NCBI RefSeq assembly: GCF_003097235.1
Contig: NZ_QEQQ01000006.1
Coordinates: 179,284 to 243,283 of the forward strand
DNA: 64,000 nucleotides
Direction: 5' to 3'
Origin: Pseudomonas sp. CC120222-01a
GTDB lineage: Bacteria; Pseudomonadota; Gammaproteobacteria; Pseudomonadales; Pseudomonadaceae
Notes under the pieces: model-generated
Databases searched by the model: none
What the model saw: only the letters and a program-made list of their open reading frames with translations
Told to the model about the DNA's origin: nothing
Made by a program: the position numbers and the translations under genes
Shown here: positions 17,696-29,529 of the stretch, piece by piece
How positions within the stretch are numbered: the stretch's first letter is position 1
Layout: every line of letters begins with the position of its first letter

Positions 17696-19039
17696 TCAGG
17701 CCTGTGCAGCCAGTACGCGCCGCTCCCAGGGGGTGATCTCGTTGAAGAAGTCCGTCAGCTCCAAGGTCTTGCTGGCCAGGTAGCCATCGATGAACTCGCC
17801 GCCGAACAGCTCCCGCGCCAGGGCGCTGCGCTTGAGGCGCTCGAGGGCCGCATGCAGGGTGCACGGCAGGCTCAGGTGTTCCGGCACCTCGAACTCGCCC
17901 TGGATTGCAGCGGTTGGCTGCAGGCGCTGCTCGATGCCGTGCAGGCCGGCGGCCAGGCTGGCAGCGATGGCCAGGTAGGGATTGGCGTCGGCGCCCGGCA
18001 GGCGGTTCTCGACCCGCCGCGCCACCGGGGCGCTGGCCGGAATGCGCAGGCCGGCAGCGCGGTTGTCCTCGGACCAGCAGGCATTGTTCGGCGAGGCGTA
18101 GGGGTGGCACAAACGCTGGTAGGAGTTGACGTTGGGCGCGAAGAGCGCGGTGAAGTCGGCCATGCACGCCTGCTGTCCGCCGATGAAGTGGTAGAAGGTG
18201 TCGGTCGGCTGCCCTTGTTCATCGCTGAACACGTTGCGCCCGCTGGCGATCTCCACCACGCTCTGGTGAATGTGCATGGAGCTGCCCGGGGTGTGCGCCA
18301 GCGGCTTGGCCATGCACACCACGCTCAGGCCGTGCTTGAGTGCCACTTCCTTGAGCAGGTGCTTGAACAGGAAGGTCTGGTCGGCCAGCAGCAGCGGGTC
18401 GCCGTGCAACAGATTGATCTCGAACTGGCTCACGCCCATTTCGTGCATGAAGGTGTCGCGTGGCAGGCCCAGGGCCGCCATGCACTGGTAGACCTCCTGG
18501 AAGAACGGGCGCAGGCCATTGTTGGAACTGACGCTGAACGCCGAATGGCCAAGCTCGCGGCGGCCATCCTTGCCAACGGGTGGCAGGAAGGGTTGCTGCG
18601 GGTCGGTGTTGGGGGCGAAGACAAAGAACTCCAGCTCGGTCGCCACCACCGGCGCAAGGCCAAGGGCGGCGTAGCGGGCGATCACCGCCTTGAGCTGCCC
18701 CCGCGTGGACAGCCCGGAAGGCCGGCCATCGAGCTCGTTGGCGTCACAGATGGCCAGCGCCAGGCCCTCTTCGCTCCACGGCAGGCGGTGAATCTGCGCC
18801 GGTTCCGCCACCAGCGCCAGGTCGCCGTCGTCACTGCCGTAGAAACGCGCCGGCGGGTAGCCACCCATGATGCATTGCAGCAGCACGCCCCGGGCCATCT
18901 GCAGGCGGCGGCCTTCGAGGAAGCCCTCGGCAGTCATCACCTTGCCACGGGGAACACCGTTGAGGTCGGGGGTGACGCATTCGATCTGGTCGATGCCCTG
19001 GAGGAGCTCGGCGTGCGAGCGGTGGGCGGCGGTGGTCAT
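17696..19039 (-). CDS. Glutamine synthetase family protein, gamma-glutamylpolyamine synthetase-like
   Basis: A GS type I-like ligase of 447 aa. Members of this group (PuuA/GlnA-like) join glutamate to polyamines or other amines using ATP. The start ATG at 19039 has AAGGA upstream; the longer frame to 19153 runs into a REP repeat. Visible blocks: N-terminal VTPDLNGVPRGKV, the metal-binding VVATELEFFVF, the SSMHIHQSVV segment (glutamate/ATP site), RLCHPYASPNNACWS, and NRLPGADANPYLAIAASLA near the C-terminus. The exact amine substrate cannot be read from sequence. It precedes the bkd cluster in P. putida as well. Confidence 0.82.
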   Translation of the reverse strand: MTTAAHRSHAELLQGIDQIECVTPDLNGVPRGKVMTAEGFLEGRRLQMARGVLLQCIMGGYPPARFYGSDDGDLALVAEPAQIHRLPWSEEGLALAICDANELDGRPSGLSTRGQLKAVIARYAALGLAPVVATELEFFVFAPNTDPQQPFLPPVGKDGRRELGHSAFSVSSNNGLRPFFQEVYQCMAALGLPRDTFMHEMGVSQFEINLLHGDPLLLADQTFLFKHLLKEVALKHGLSVVCMAKPLAHTPGSSMHIHQSVVEIASGRNVFSDEQGQPTDTFYHFIGGQQACMADFTALFAPNVNSYQRLCHPYASPNNACWSEDNRAAGLRIPASAPVARRVENRLPGADANPYLAIAASLAAGLHGIEQRLQPTAAIQGEFEVPEHLSLPCTLHAALERLKRSALARELFGGEFIDGYLASKTLELTDFFNEITPWERRVLAAQA

Positions 19040-19116
19040 GACGCTTGTCCTTGTTGTTATAGGCTGACAACAACATAGGCTTGGGGTGTTTAAAATATCA
19101 AGCACCCTCTGTGTTG

Positions 19117-19225
19117 CCTGTGCCGGCCTCTTCGCGGGCTCGCCCGCTCCCACAGGACAGCACGAGCCTCAGGCATTGTGTGATCCCTGTGGGAGCGGGC
19201 GAGCCCGCGAAGAGGCCGGCACAGG
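19117..19225. repeat. REP pair (inverted)
   Basis: Long inverted repeat with 40-base arms based on the cctgtgccggcctcttcgcg unit, separated by about 30 bases. P. putida-type REP doublet between bkdR and the glutamine-synthetase-like gene. Confidence 0.9.
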
Positions 19226-19231
19226 CGAAAA

Positions 19232-19717
19232 TTATTCGCGCAAGGTCATGCCATTGGAAGGCAACGGCAACGCCGTCTTGTATCTCACCTGCTTGAGGGC
19301 AAAGCTCGAGCGGATGTTCGCCACCCCCGGCAACCGCGTCAGGTAATCGAGAAACCGCTCCAGCGCCTGGATGCTCGGCAACAGCACCCGCAACAGGTAA
19401 TCCGGGTCGCCGGTCATCAGGTAGCACTCCATCACCTCGGGCCGCTCGGCGATCTCTTCCTCGAAGCGGTGCAACGCTTGCTCGACCTGCTTCTCCAGGC
19501 TGACATGGATGAACACGTTCACATCCAGCCCCAGCACCTCCGGCGACAGCAAGGTCACCTGCTGGCGGATCACCCCCAACTCTTCCATGGCCTTGACCCG
19601 GTTGAAACAGGGCGTCGGCGACAGGTTCACCGACCGCGCCAGTTCCGCATTGGTGATGCGTGCGTTGTCCTGAAGGCTGTTGAGAATGCCGATATCGGTA
19701 CGATCGAGCTTGCGCAT
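19232..19717 (-). CDS. bkdR: Lrp/AsnC-type transcriptional activator BkdR
   Basis: BkdR is the Lrp-family positive regulator of the bkd operon in P. putida, responding to branched-chain amino acids. The 161-aa protein has an N-terminal winged helix ([35 protein letters not shown]). The C-terminal RAM ligand domain reads [15 protein letters not shown]. Length and divergent position relative to bkdA1 match P. putida BkdR. Confidence 0.95.
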   Translation of the reverse strand: MRKLDRTDIGILNSLQDNARITNAELARSVNLSPTPCFNRVKAMEELGVIRQQVTLLSPEVLGLDVNVFIHVSLEKQVEQALHRFEEEIAERPEVMECYLMTGDPDYLLRVLLPSIQALERFLDYLTRLPGVANIRSSFALKQVRYKTALPLPSNGMTLRE

Positions 19718-21147
<1,430 letters not shown>

Positions 21148-21148
21148 G

Positions 21149-22207
21149 ATGAACGATCACAACAACAGCATCAACCCGGAAACCGCCATGGCCACCAGCA
21201 CACTGACCATGATCCAGGCCCTGCGCTCGGCCATGGATGTCATGCTCGAGCGCGACGACAATGTGGTGATCTACGGCCAGGACGTCGGTTACTTCGGCGG
21301 CGTGTTCCGTTGCACCGAGGGCCTGCAGACCAAGTACGGCAAGTCGCGGGTGTTCGACGCCCCGATCTCGGAAAGCGGCATCGTCGGCACTGCCGTGGGC
21401 ATGGGCGCCTACGGCCTGCGCCCGGTGGTGGAAATCCAGTTCGCCGACTATTTCTACCCGGCGTCCGACCAGATCGTCTCGGAAATGGCCCGCCTGCGCT
21501 ACCGCTCGGCCGGCGAGTTCATCGCCCCGCTGACCCTGCGCATGCCCTGCGGCGGCGGCATCTACGGCGGCCAGACCCACAGTCAGAGCCCTGAGGCAAT
21601 GTTCACCCAGGTCTGCGGCCTGCGCACGGTGATGCCGTCCAACCCGTATGACGCCAAGGGCCTGCTGATCGCCTCGATCGAATGCGACGACCCGGTGATC
21701 TTCCTGGAGCCCAAGCGCCTGTACAACGGCCCGTTCGACGGCCACCACGACCGCCCTGTCACCCCGTGGTCGAAGCACCCGCAAAGCGCCGTGCCGGACG
21801 GCTACTACACCGTGCCGCTGGACAAGGCCGCCATCACCCGCCCGGGTAACGATGTCACCGTGCTGACCTATGGCACCACCGTCTACGTGGCCCAGGTGGC
21901 CGCCGAGGAGAGCGGCGTCGACGCCGAAGTCATCGACCTGCGCAGCCTCTGGCCGCTGGACCTGGAGACCATCGTCGAGTCGGTGAAGAAGACCGGCCGC
22001 TGCGTGGTCGTGCATGAAGCCACCCGCACCTGCGGCTTCGGCGCCGAGCTGGTGTCGCTGGTGCAGGAGCATTGCTTCCACCACCTCGAGGCACCGATCG
22101 AGCGCGTCACCGGCTGGGACACCCCCTACCCCCACGCACAGGAATGGGCTTACTTCCCAGGCCCTTCGCGGGTAGGCGCGGCATTGAAACGGGTCATGGA
22201 GGTCTGA
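21149..22207 (+). CDS. bkdA2: 2-oxoisovalerate dehydrogenase E1 beta subunit
   Basis: E1-beta partner in the alpha2beta2 thiamine diphosphate-dependent decarboxylase. Visible are VIYGQDVGYFGGVFRCTEGL, FDAPISESGIVGTAVGMGAY and the transketolase C-terminal domain (VIDLRSLWPLD). The first ATG, 1 base after the bkdA1 stop, gives 352 aa. An in-frame ATG at 21188 gives 339 aa, the size I recall for P. putida BkdA2. Which is used cannot be decided from sequence alone. Confidence 0.96.
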   Translation: MNDHNNSINPETAMATSTLTMIQALRSAMDVMLERDDNVVIYGQDVGYFGGVFRCTEGLQTKYGKSRVFDAPISESGIVGTAVGMGAYGLRPVVEIQFADYFYPASDQIVSEMARLRYRSAGEFIAPLTLRMPCGGGIYGGQTHSQSPEAMFTQVCGLRTVMPSNPYDAKGLLIASIECDDPVIFLEPKRLYNGPFDGHHDRPVTPWSKHPQSAVPDGYYTVPLDKAAITRPGNDVTVLTYGTTVYVAQVAAEESGVDAEVIDLRSLWPLDLETIVESVKKTGRCVVVHEATRTCGFGAELVSLVQEHCFHHLEAPIERVTGWDTPYPHAQEWAYFPGPSRVGAALKRVMEV

Positions 22208-23485
22208 ATGGGCACGCACGTCATCAAGATGCCGGACATTGGCGAAGGCATCGCGCAGGTCGAGTTGGTGGAATGGTTCGTCAAGGTCGGCGACGTGATC
22301 GCCGAGGACCAGGTGGTGGCCGACGTCATGACCGACAAGGCCACCGTGGAAATCCCTTCGCCGGTCAGCGGCAAGGTGCTGGCCCTGGGTGGCCAGCCGG
22401 GTGAAGTGATGGCGGTCGGCAGCGAGCTGATCCGCATCGAAGTGGAAGGCAGCGGCAACCATGTGGATGTGCCGCAGGCGAAACCTGTGGAAGCGCACAG
22501 CGCGCCCGTGGCGCCTGTTGCTCCCACGCCAGAAACAAAAGCGCCGCAGCCGGCAGCCTTGCAGGCACCCGAGCAACACGTCGAGGCACCGATCGTGCCG
22601 CGCCAGCCGGGCGACAAGCCGCTGGCCTCGCCGGCAGTGCGCAAGCGCGCCCTGGATGCCGGCATCGAGCTGCGCTACGTGCATGGCAGTGGCCCGGCCG
22701 GGCGCATCCTGCACGAAGACCTCGACGCCTTCATGAGCAAGCCGCACAGTGCTGCCGGCCAGGTGCAGAGTGGCTATGCCAAGCGCACCGACAGCGAACA
22801 GGTGCAGGTGATCGGCCTGCGTCGCAAGATCGCCCAGCGCATGCAGGACGCCAAGCGCCGTGTCGCGCACTTCAGCTACGTGGAAGAAATCGACGTCACC
22901 GCCGTCGAGGCCCTGCGCCAGCAGCTCAACGCCAAGCACGGCAACACCCGCGGCAAGCTGACCCTGCTGCCGTTCCTGGTCCGTGCCCTGGTCGTCGCCT
23001 TGCGCGACTTCCCGCAGATCAACGCCACCTACGACGACGAAGCCCAGGTCATCACCCGCCACGGCGCAGTGCATGTGGGCATCGCCACCCAGGGTGACAA
23101 CGGCCTGATGGTGCCGGTACTGCGCCATGCCGAAGCCGCCAGTCTGTGGGCCAATGCCGGCGAGATCTCGCGCCTGGCCAACGCCGCACGGAGCAACAAG
23201 GCCAGCCGTGAAGAACTGAGCGGCTCGACCATTACCCTGACCAGCCTCGGCGCCCTGGGCGGCATCGTCAGCACCCCGGTGGTCAACACCCCGGAAGTGG
23301 CGATCGTCGGCGTCAACCGCATCGTCGAGCGCCCGGTGGTGATCGACGGCCAGATCGTCGTGCGCAAGATGATGAACCTGTCCAGCTCGTTCGATCACCG
23401 GGTGGTCGATGGCATGGATGCCGCACAGTTCATCCAGGCCGTGCGCGGCCTGCTCGAACAACCCGCCTGTCTGTTCCTGGAGTGA
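22208..23485 (+). CDS. bkdB: Branched-chain keto acid dehydrogenase E2 (lipoamide acyltransferase)
   Basis: E2 core that accepts the acyl group from E1 on a lipoyl arm and transfers it to CoA. One lipoyl domain at residues 1-80 has lipoylated K44 ([15 protein letters not shown]). A Pro/Ala linker spans about 90-130 and the E1/E3-binding domain about 135-175 ([19 protein letters not shown]). The catalytic acyltransferase domain is about 190-425 with [14 protein letters not shown] (HxxxDG). The start immediately follows the bkdA2 stop. 425 aa is close to P. putida BkdB. Confidence 0.97.
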   Translation: MGTHVIKMPDIGEGIAQVELVEWFVKVGDVIAEDQVVADVMTDKATVEIPSPVSGKVLALGGQPGEVMAVGSELIRIEVEGSGNHVDVPQAKPVEAHSAPVAPVAPTPETKAPQPAALQAPEQHVEAPIVPRQPGDKPLASPAVRKRALDAGIELRYVHGSGPAGRILHEDLDAFMSKPHSAAGQVQSGYAKRTDSEQVQVIGLRRKIAQRMQDAKRRVAHFSYVEEIDVTAVEALRQQLNAKHGNTRGKLTLLPFLVRALVVALRDFPQINATYDDEAQVITRHGAVHVGIATQGDNGLMVPVLRHAEAASLWANAGEISRLANAARSNKASREELSGSTITLTSLGALGGIVSTPVVNTPEVAIVGVNRIVERPVVIDGQIVVRKMMNLSSSFDHRVVDGMDAAQFIQAVRGLLEQPACLFLE

Positions 23486-23487
23486 GC

Positions 23488-24867
<1,380 letters not shown>

Positions 24868-24891
24868 CACTGAAGCGGCCTAGGCCGATTT

Positions 24892-24926
24892 GACCCGCTG
24901 CGCTCCAGGCGCCGCGGGTCTTTTTT
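24892..24926 (+). terminator. Rho-independent terminator of the bkd operon
   Basis: GACCCGC/GCGGGTC stem with a GC-rich internal loop followed by TTTTTT, 25 bases after the lpdV stop. Confidence 0.88.
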
Positions 24927-24945
24927 CGCTCGTCGCCAGACCACG

Positions 24946-25668
24946 TCAGACGCGGAAGTAACCCACCGACGAATCGAACGGCAGGCGCTTGAGCTCGATC
25001 TTGTTCAAGTCCAGCACGTCACGCAGCGCCTGGGTTTCGCCCGGGAAGTTGCGGTAGGCCACTTCGTCCAGCACCACGATTGCCCCCTTGGGCATGTATG
25101 GCAGGAAGGTTTCCAGCGCTACCTTGGTCGATTTGTACAGGTCGGTGTCAAGAATCAGCATCGCCACCACCAGGTCCGGACGGGTCTTGACGAAGGCCGG
25201 CACGGTTTCCAGGATGTCACCCTTGACGATCTCGCAGCGCGGGATGCGGTTGACCGGACGGATCAGGTCGTTGGCATCGATCATGTCCTGGATCAGCGTC
25301 TCGTCGGTGTCGGAGAACATGCTTTCGTTGATGTCGGCCGGATCCTGCTCGGCATCGATGCTGGCGAAACCACCGAAGGTGTCGAAACCGATGATCGAAC
25401 GGTTGATCGCATACGGCTCCAGAATCATCGACAGCTGCATGTACAGCATCAACGAGTTGCCTTTGTACACACCACATTCGACGATGGCGCCAGGAATGTC
25501 CTGGACCATCTTGAACAGTTCGATGCGCGACAGCGCAGCGGTCACGGCGATACGGTTGGCGAACAGGAACGGTGCATCAGCCACGTATTGGGCATCGACA
25601 CGGCTCAGCACGCTGGCGCGCTTTTCGTTGTACTCGACCTCGGCAGCGGTCAGTCGACGCTTGGTCAT
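24946..25668 (-). CDS. TylF/MycF-type class I SAM-dependent methyltransferase
   Basis: A 240-aa protein with the TylF pattern: IVECGVYKGNSLMLYM (SAM motif I), IGFDTFGGFAS, then MLILDTDLYKSTKVALETF and GAIVVLDEVAYRNFPGE. The Asp residues in LDTDLY and VLDE correspond to the Mg2+-binding site of MycF/TylF sugar O-methyltransferases. Its ATG overlaps the stop of the upstream oxygenase gene by 4 bases, so both belong to one operon and probably one pathway. The substrate is unknown; a deoxysugar, glycan or small metabolite hydroxyl is plausible. Confidence 0.72.
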   Translation of the reverse strand: MTKRRLTAAEVEYNEKRASVLSRVDAQYVADAPFLFANRIAVTAALSRIELFKMVQDIPGAIVECGVYKGNSLMLYMQLSMILEPYAINRSIIGFDTFGGFASIDAEQDPADINESMFSDTDETLIQDMIDANDLIRPVNRIPRCEIVKGDILETVPAFVKTRPDLVVAMLILDTDLYKSTKVALETFLPYMPKGAIVVLDEVAYRNFPGETQALRDVLDLNKIELKRLPFDSSVGYFRV

Positions 25669-26531
25669 GGGTTAACTCCCTGGAATTGCGAAAAGTCGCT
25701 GGCATTGAAAAAGTCTTTGAAGCCGGCCTCTGCGTCCGAACAGCCGTTGTCGACGTTCGGTGCGCCGCGCTTGTGCAGCAAGTCTTGCAGGTGGATCAGG
25801 CGGAAGTCCACGCTGAAGCGCACCTTGTCGGTGAAGTTGGCCACGGTGCCGTGCAGGTGGGCACCCGAGAAAATCAGCATCTCGCCACTGTTGGCGGCCA
25901 CACGCAGCTCGGCGCTGGTGTCGATGTCTTCCAGCGGCACCGGATGCACCCGAGTCTCTTCGGTGATGTTCTGCGAGGCCTTGTGCCGCTGCACGTTGAT
26001 CCAGTCGTTCAGGCTCCACTGGGCCGAACTGTTGTGCACCGGCCGCTCGAAATACGCCGGGTTGATCATCATGGTCTGCTCGGGCTCGATGCTGTATACC
26101 GGCATCCAGGTGTTCACCTGGCTTTCGACGCTGCCGTACCAGGTATCACGGTGCGGTTTGTAGGCATAGCTCACGCCCGCATGCAGGTAGTCGTAGTTGG
26201 GCACCACGCGCACCCGCGGCACGTCGAAGATGTACTCTTTCGGGTCGGCGCCGATCTCGCGGATGAAATCACGGATCAGTGCCTTGGCTTCAGGGCCATT
26301 GGTGAACTGGCGCTTGAGTGCGGTGACGCGCTCGACGAAGGTCTCCACCGGCATCATCTTGTGCAGCGACTGGTGCTCGGTTTCGCCTTCGAAAGCGGCG
26401 GTGATGCTCTGCCGGGCCAGGGCGCACAGCTGATGTGCATTGCCAAGCCCGGTTTCGAGGAAGATGTCGCCCTTGAACAGCGCGCCCCGGTAGTCCGGCT
26501 TGTTTTTCACCTGGTTGACATAAAGATTCAT
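25665..26531 (-). CDS. Fe(II)/2-oxoglutarate-dependent oxygenase (phytanoyl-CoA dioxygenase-like), substrate unknown
   Basis: ATG at 26531 (MNLYVNQVKN) has AGGGG upstream, giving 288 aa. The jelly-roll iron site is readable: HxD in YKPHRDTWYG and a distal His in LIFSGAHLHGTVAN, followed by an Arg in DKVRFSVDFRLIH that can bind 2-oxoglutarate. QVNTWMPVYSIEPEQTMMIN is typical of hydroxylases rather than demethylases. Translationally coupled to the TylF-like methyltransferase, which suggests hydroxylation followed by O-methylation of one molecule. I cannot name the substrate. Confidence 0.65.
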   Translation of the reverse strand: MNLYVNQVKNKPDYRGALFKGDIFLETGLGNAHQLCALARQSITAAFEGETEHQSLHKMMPVETFVERVTALKRQFTNGPEAKALIRDFIREIGADPKEYIFDVPRVRVVPNYDYLHAGVSYAYKPHRDTWYGSVESQVNTWMPVYSIEPEQTMMINPAYFERPVHNSSAQWSLNDWINVQRHKASQNITEETRVHPVPLEDIDTSAELRVAANSGEMLIFSGAHLHGTVANFTDKVRFSVDFRLIHLQDLLHKRGAPNVDNGCSDAEAGFKDFFNASDFSQFQGVNP

Positions 26532-26917
26532 ACTTGCCCCTTCAGAAATCTTTGAGACCAATGCCTACTGCTGGTTGCGTCGACCGGCAGCGGGGCATGA
26601 ATTGAAGTGGACGCAAGGCGACGCACCCTGCCGCTGCGGGCAGGTACTCCAACCATTGGCGATACGGACGCATGGCCCGTACCCAGTGACCTATGAGTCG
26701 GCATGCTGACAGGAAACTTTAAGCCGCGCGCGTACCGGCGATCAGGATCCTCGCCAGCTGCGCCTGCCGGTATCCCGTTCACACTCCTGCTGCAATGTCT
26801 TCTCCAGCCGGGGTTGTTTGCCGCAGGCGGCAACGTGTTTCCTATGACAGGCAAGCATATGCCTGGCGGCCAACGATCGAAATAGCCCGAACGCCCTGTT
26901 TTCGCGGCCTGCACGGC
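26532..26917. other. Intergenic region without a recognisable gene
   Basis: About 390 bases between the divergent oxygenase gene and the RpoN-driven small protein gene. Short open frames here have neither ribosome sites nor protein-like codon use. The distal part is the likely position of activator sites for the RpoN promoter at 26918; I see short palindromic words (TGCCGCAGGCGGCA-like near 26819) but no named motif. Confidence 0.45.
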
Positions 26918-26933
26918 TGGCATGGGACTTGCC
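26918..26933 (+). promoter_or_regulatory. RpoN (sigma-54) promoter of the 164-aa protein gene
   Basis: TGGCATGGGACTTGCC: GG-N10-GC with TGGCA, G and TTGC in register. The predicted start is about 27 bases before the ATG at 26971, which has its own GGAGG. No activator gene lies beside it. Confidence 0.75.
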
Positions 26934-26970
26934 CTGCTTCCCTGGCTTTGCAACGTCCAAGGAGGAAAAC

Positions 26971-27465
26971 ATGGCAATCACCCTCAATGGCCTGGGTTGG
27001 CAGGCCACCGTGCACCAGCAGCAGCGCATCAACCACGACCAGGCGCAAGCCGAGCTGGTGCCGTTCCGTGCACCGCTGGCCACCAGCAATGCGTCCGCGC
27101 AGCAGAACAGCCAGGGTAGTACTTCGCAGCAGAATGCCGACGACGCCCGCGAAGAAGCCTTCGCCAAACTCAAGGTCATGCTGCAGAACCCCGACCTCGC
27201 TGCCCGCCAGCAGGCCAGCGCCAGCACCCAGGAAAGTAGTGATGCGCTGCAGGAGTTCCGCGACTACATGTCCAAGTCACCGGAAGAGAAGATCAAGGAG
27301 AAGATCCTTCAGGAACTGGGCATGACCGAAGACGAGTACAACGCCCTGCCACCTGAGCAACAGGCCAAGGTCGATGACCAGATTGCCCAGCGCATGAAGG
27401 AAGACATCGAAATCAAGACCCAACAGAAGGCGGCCGGACAGGCAAGCGAAACTGAGCAGGTCTGA
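26971..27465 (+). CDS. Hypothetical protein, 164 aa, Gln/Ala/Ser-rich
   Basis: Start chosen at ATG 26971 because GGAGG precedes it. It begins MAITLNGLGWQATVHQQQ. The product is hydrophilic, without signal peptide or membrane segment. Its N-terminal half is low-complexity (SNASAQQNSQGSTSQQN). The charged helical C-terminal half (SPEEKIKEKILQELGMTEDE, ALPPEQQAKVDDQIAQRMKE) is likely to form coiled helices. No function recognised. The RpoN-type promoter suggests nitrogen, motility or envelope-stress control. Confidence 0.75.
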   Translation: MAITLNGLGWQATVHQQQRINHDQAQAELVPFRAPLATSNASAQQNSQGSTSQQNADDAREEAFAKLKVMLQNPDLAARQQASASTQESSDALQEFRDYMSKSPEEKIKEKILQELGMTEDEYNALPPEQQAKVDDQIAQRMKEDIEIKTQQKAAGQASETEQV

Positions 27466-27471
27466 AACCAG

Positions 27472-27500
27472 GGTGTGGCCAGCGCAACGCTGGCCACACC
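27472..27500. terminator. Perfect hairpin between converging genes
   Basis: 13-bp perfect inverted repeat GGTGTGGCCAGCG/CGCTGGCCACACC with CAA loop, spanning the gap between the 164-aa gene and the LysR gene. No T-run follows on either side, so it may act as an mRNA end barrier rather than a classical terminator. Confidence 0.6.
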
Positions 27501-28379
27501 TCAGGCCAACCGTTTCAAGGCCTCTTCCACCGCTGCCACGCGTGGGTTGCCCGTGGCACCCGGCAAGCGCCATGCCGCGATGGTCAGCCCCAATGGCACC
27601 GAGCGGTCCAAAGGGGCGACCAACTCGCCACTGTCGAGGTACGGCTGGATCAGGCTCCTGCGCCCGATCAGCACACCGGCGCCCAGCAAGGCTTGCTGCA
27701 CCGCGATCGAATAAAGGGAAAAACCCGGGCCTCGGGCCACGAAGTGCTGCTCAGGCATGATCGCCGCCGACCAGACATCCCAGTCCTGCCAACCGACATC
27801 CTTGATGCAGCGCGCACTGGCCAGGTCTGCCGGCGCGGTGATCTGCGCGGCCAGCGCGGGGCTGCACACCGGCAGGATGTCTTCATCGGCCAGCTTGCGC
27901 TGGCCGCGCTGGACCTGCTCGACGTAGAACAGGCAAAGGTCGAACGGGCTGCGCTTGAGGTTGGGCGGTTCATCGACCGCCGTGACGGAGACCTCGATGG
28001 GCGCGAGCATTTCGGTCAGGCGCGGCAGCCGCGGCCCGATCCACAGCTGGGCCAACGCCGGCGAGGTGACGATATGCACCCGCTGCGGCGCGGCCAGCCG
28101 GCGCAACGTACGGGCAGCCTCCTCCACCGCATCGAAGGCCTCGGTGAACTGCGTCTTCACGCTTTCGCCCAGCGGGGTCAGGCGCACGCCCTTGACATGG
28201 CGCTCGAACAGGGCGGCGCCGTACTGGGTTTCCAGGGTCTTGATCAACGCGGCAATCGCCCCGGGCGTGACCTTCAGTTCGTGGGCAGCCCGGGCAAAGC
28301 CACCGAGCCGCGCCGACGCCTCGAAGGCGCGCAGGGCATTGAGCTGCAGGGTGTGCCGGGTAGGTGAATCGAGCGACAT
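27501..28379 (-). CDS. LysR-family transcriptional regulator (GcvA-like)
   Basis: 292 aa with an N-terminal helix-turn-helix (NALRAFEASARLGGFARAAH, HELKVTPGAIAALIKTLE) and a substrate-binding domain of the GcvA/AmpR type. It is transcribed divergently from azlCD with about 100 bases between, so it probably regulates that exporter. The GcvA-type subgroup often senses amino acids, which fits. Effector not deducible. Confidence 0.85.
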   Translation of the reverse strand: MSLDSPTRHTLQLNALRAFEASARLGGFARAAHELKVTPGAIAALIKTLETQYGAALFERHVKGVRLTPLGESVKTQFTEAFDAVEEAARTLRRLAAPQRVHIVTSPALAQLWIGPRLPRLTEMLAPIEVSVTAVDEPPNLKRSPFDLCLFYVEQVQRGQRKLADEDILPVCSPALAAQITAPADLASARCIKDVGWQDWDVWSAAIMPEQHFVARGPGFSLYSIAVQQALLGAGVLIGRRSLIQPYLDSGELVAPLDRSVPLGLTIAAWRLPGATGNPRVAAVEEALKRLA

Positions 28380-28486
28380 GGTTCAAGGCCTATTTTTTTT
28401 AGGCCTAATATTCCAGAAATCTGCGTTGTTACCAAGCCGGGCCGGTTTTACCTTGAGCGAGCCTGATGAACGTTCAAGGAACCCAC

Positions 28487-29206
28487 ATGCACTACAAAAG
28501 CGCGATGCACGCATTCACCGAGGGTGTCCGCGCGGTTCTGCCACTGATGACCGGCATGGTGCCCTTCGGCCTGATCACCGGGGTGACAGCCATCGGTATT
28601 GGCATGTCGCCGCTCGACGCCATGGGCATGACCCTGCTGTTCTATTCCGGCTCCGCGCAGATGGTGGTGCTGCAGCTGATGCAGAGCGGCGCGCTGCCAC
28701 TGACCATGGTGGTGACTGCGTTGGTGATCAACCTGCGCTTCCTGATGTACAGCGCCGCCCTGGCCCCGCACCTGAGCGATCTGCCACGGCGCAAGAGCTG
28801 GCCGTTATCCTACCTGCTGTCCGACCAGTCGTTCGCCCTGTGCAGCCTGAAATTCGGCACCGACGGCCTCGGTCGATTTGCCTTCCCCTACTACCTGGGC
28901 ACCGCCTTGCCGATGTGGTTCGGCTGGAACCTGGCGGTGCTGGCCGGCGTGTACCTGGGCACCGGCATTCCGGAGTCCTGGTCGCTGGGCTTTGCCATTC
29001 CGCTGTCGTTCCTGGCCCTGCTGGTGCCGGGCATCCGTAACCCGGCGATGCTGGGCGCAGCGGTAGTGGGCGGCGCGCTGGCGGTGCTGGCACACGACCT
29101 GCCCTACAACCTTGGCTTGCTGGTCGCCTCGCTGGGCGGTGTGATCAGCGGGTTGAGCATCGAACAGCTGCGCAAGGGCGCACCCGTGGCAGCGGAGGCG
29201 CCATGA
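28487..29206 (+). CDS. azlC: AzlC family branched-chain amino acid exporter, large subunit
   Basis: AzlC/AzlD (YgaZ/YgaH type) pairs export branched-chain amino acids and their analogues. The start at 28487 has AAGGA 6 bases upstream; an in-frame ATG at 28466 is an alternative. 239 aa with several hydrophobic segments. The family pattern is GVRAVLPLMTGMVPFGLITG, SGSAQMVVLQLM, NLRFLMYSAALAPHL and LLSDQSFAL. The gene overlaps azlD by 4 bases. Confidence 0.88.
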   Translation: MHYKSAMHAFTEGVRAVLPLMTGMVPFGLITGVTAIGIGMSPLDAMGMTLLFYSGSAQMVVLQLMQSGALPLTMVVTALVINLRFLMYSAALAPHLSDLPRRKSWPLSYLLSDQSFALCSLKFGTDGLGRFAFPYYLGTALPMWFGWNLAVLAGVYLGTGIPESWSLGFAIPLSFLALLVPGIRNPAMLGAAVVGGALAVLAHDLPYNLGLLVASLGGVISGLSIEQLRKGAPVAAEAP

Positions 29207-29529
29207 ACGACATGACCCCATGGATCACCTTCGCCCTGATCGGCCTGGGCACCTTTGCGATACGCCTGTCGTTCATCGAGTTCTACGGCGCATTGCGCAT
29301 TCCGCCGATGTTGCGCCGAGCCCTGGTGTATGTGCCGGCCAGTGTGTTGGCGGCACTGGTGCTGCCGGCCGTGGTGTTCAAGGCCGGGCAGCCGGGTATC
29401 GACTGGAGCAACCCGCAGATACCGGCGGCTGTGGTGGCGGGGCTGGTTGCCTGGCGCACGCGCAGCACGCTGCTGACCCTGGCGGTCGGCATGGGCGTGT
29501 TGTGGGCCCTGCAGCATTGGGGTTTCTAG
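29203..29529 (+). CDS. azlD: AzlD family branched-chain amino acid exporter, small subunit
   Basis: A 108-aa membrane protein with about four hydrophobic helices (FALIGLGTFAIRLSFIEFYG; YVPASVLAALVLPAVVF; ALQHWGF at the end), the AzlD pattern. ATGA overlap with azlC implies coupled translation. Its stop overlaps the stop of the converging GGDEF gene. Confidence 0.87.
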   Translation: MNDMTPWITFALIGLGTFAIRLSFIEFYGALRIPPMLRRALVYVPASVLAALVLPAVVFKAGQPGIDWSNPQIPAAVVAGLVAWRTRSTLLTLAVGMGVLWALQHWGF

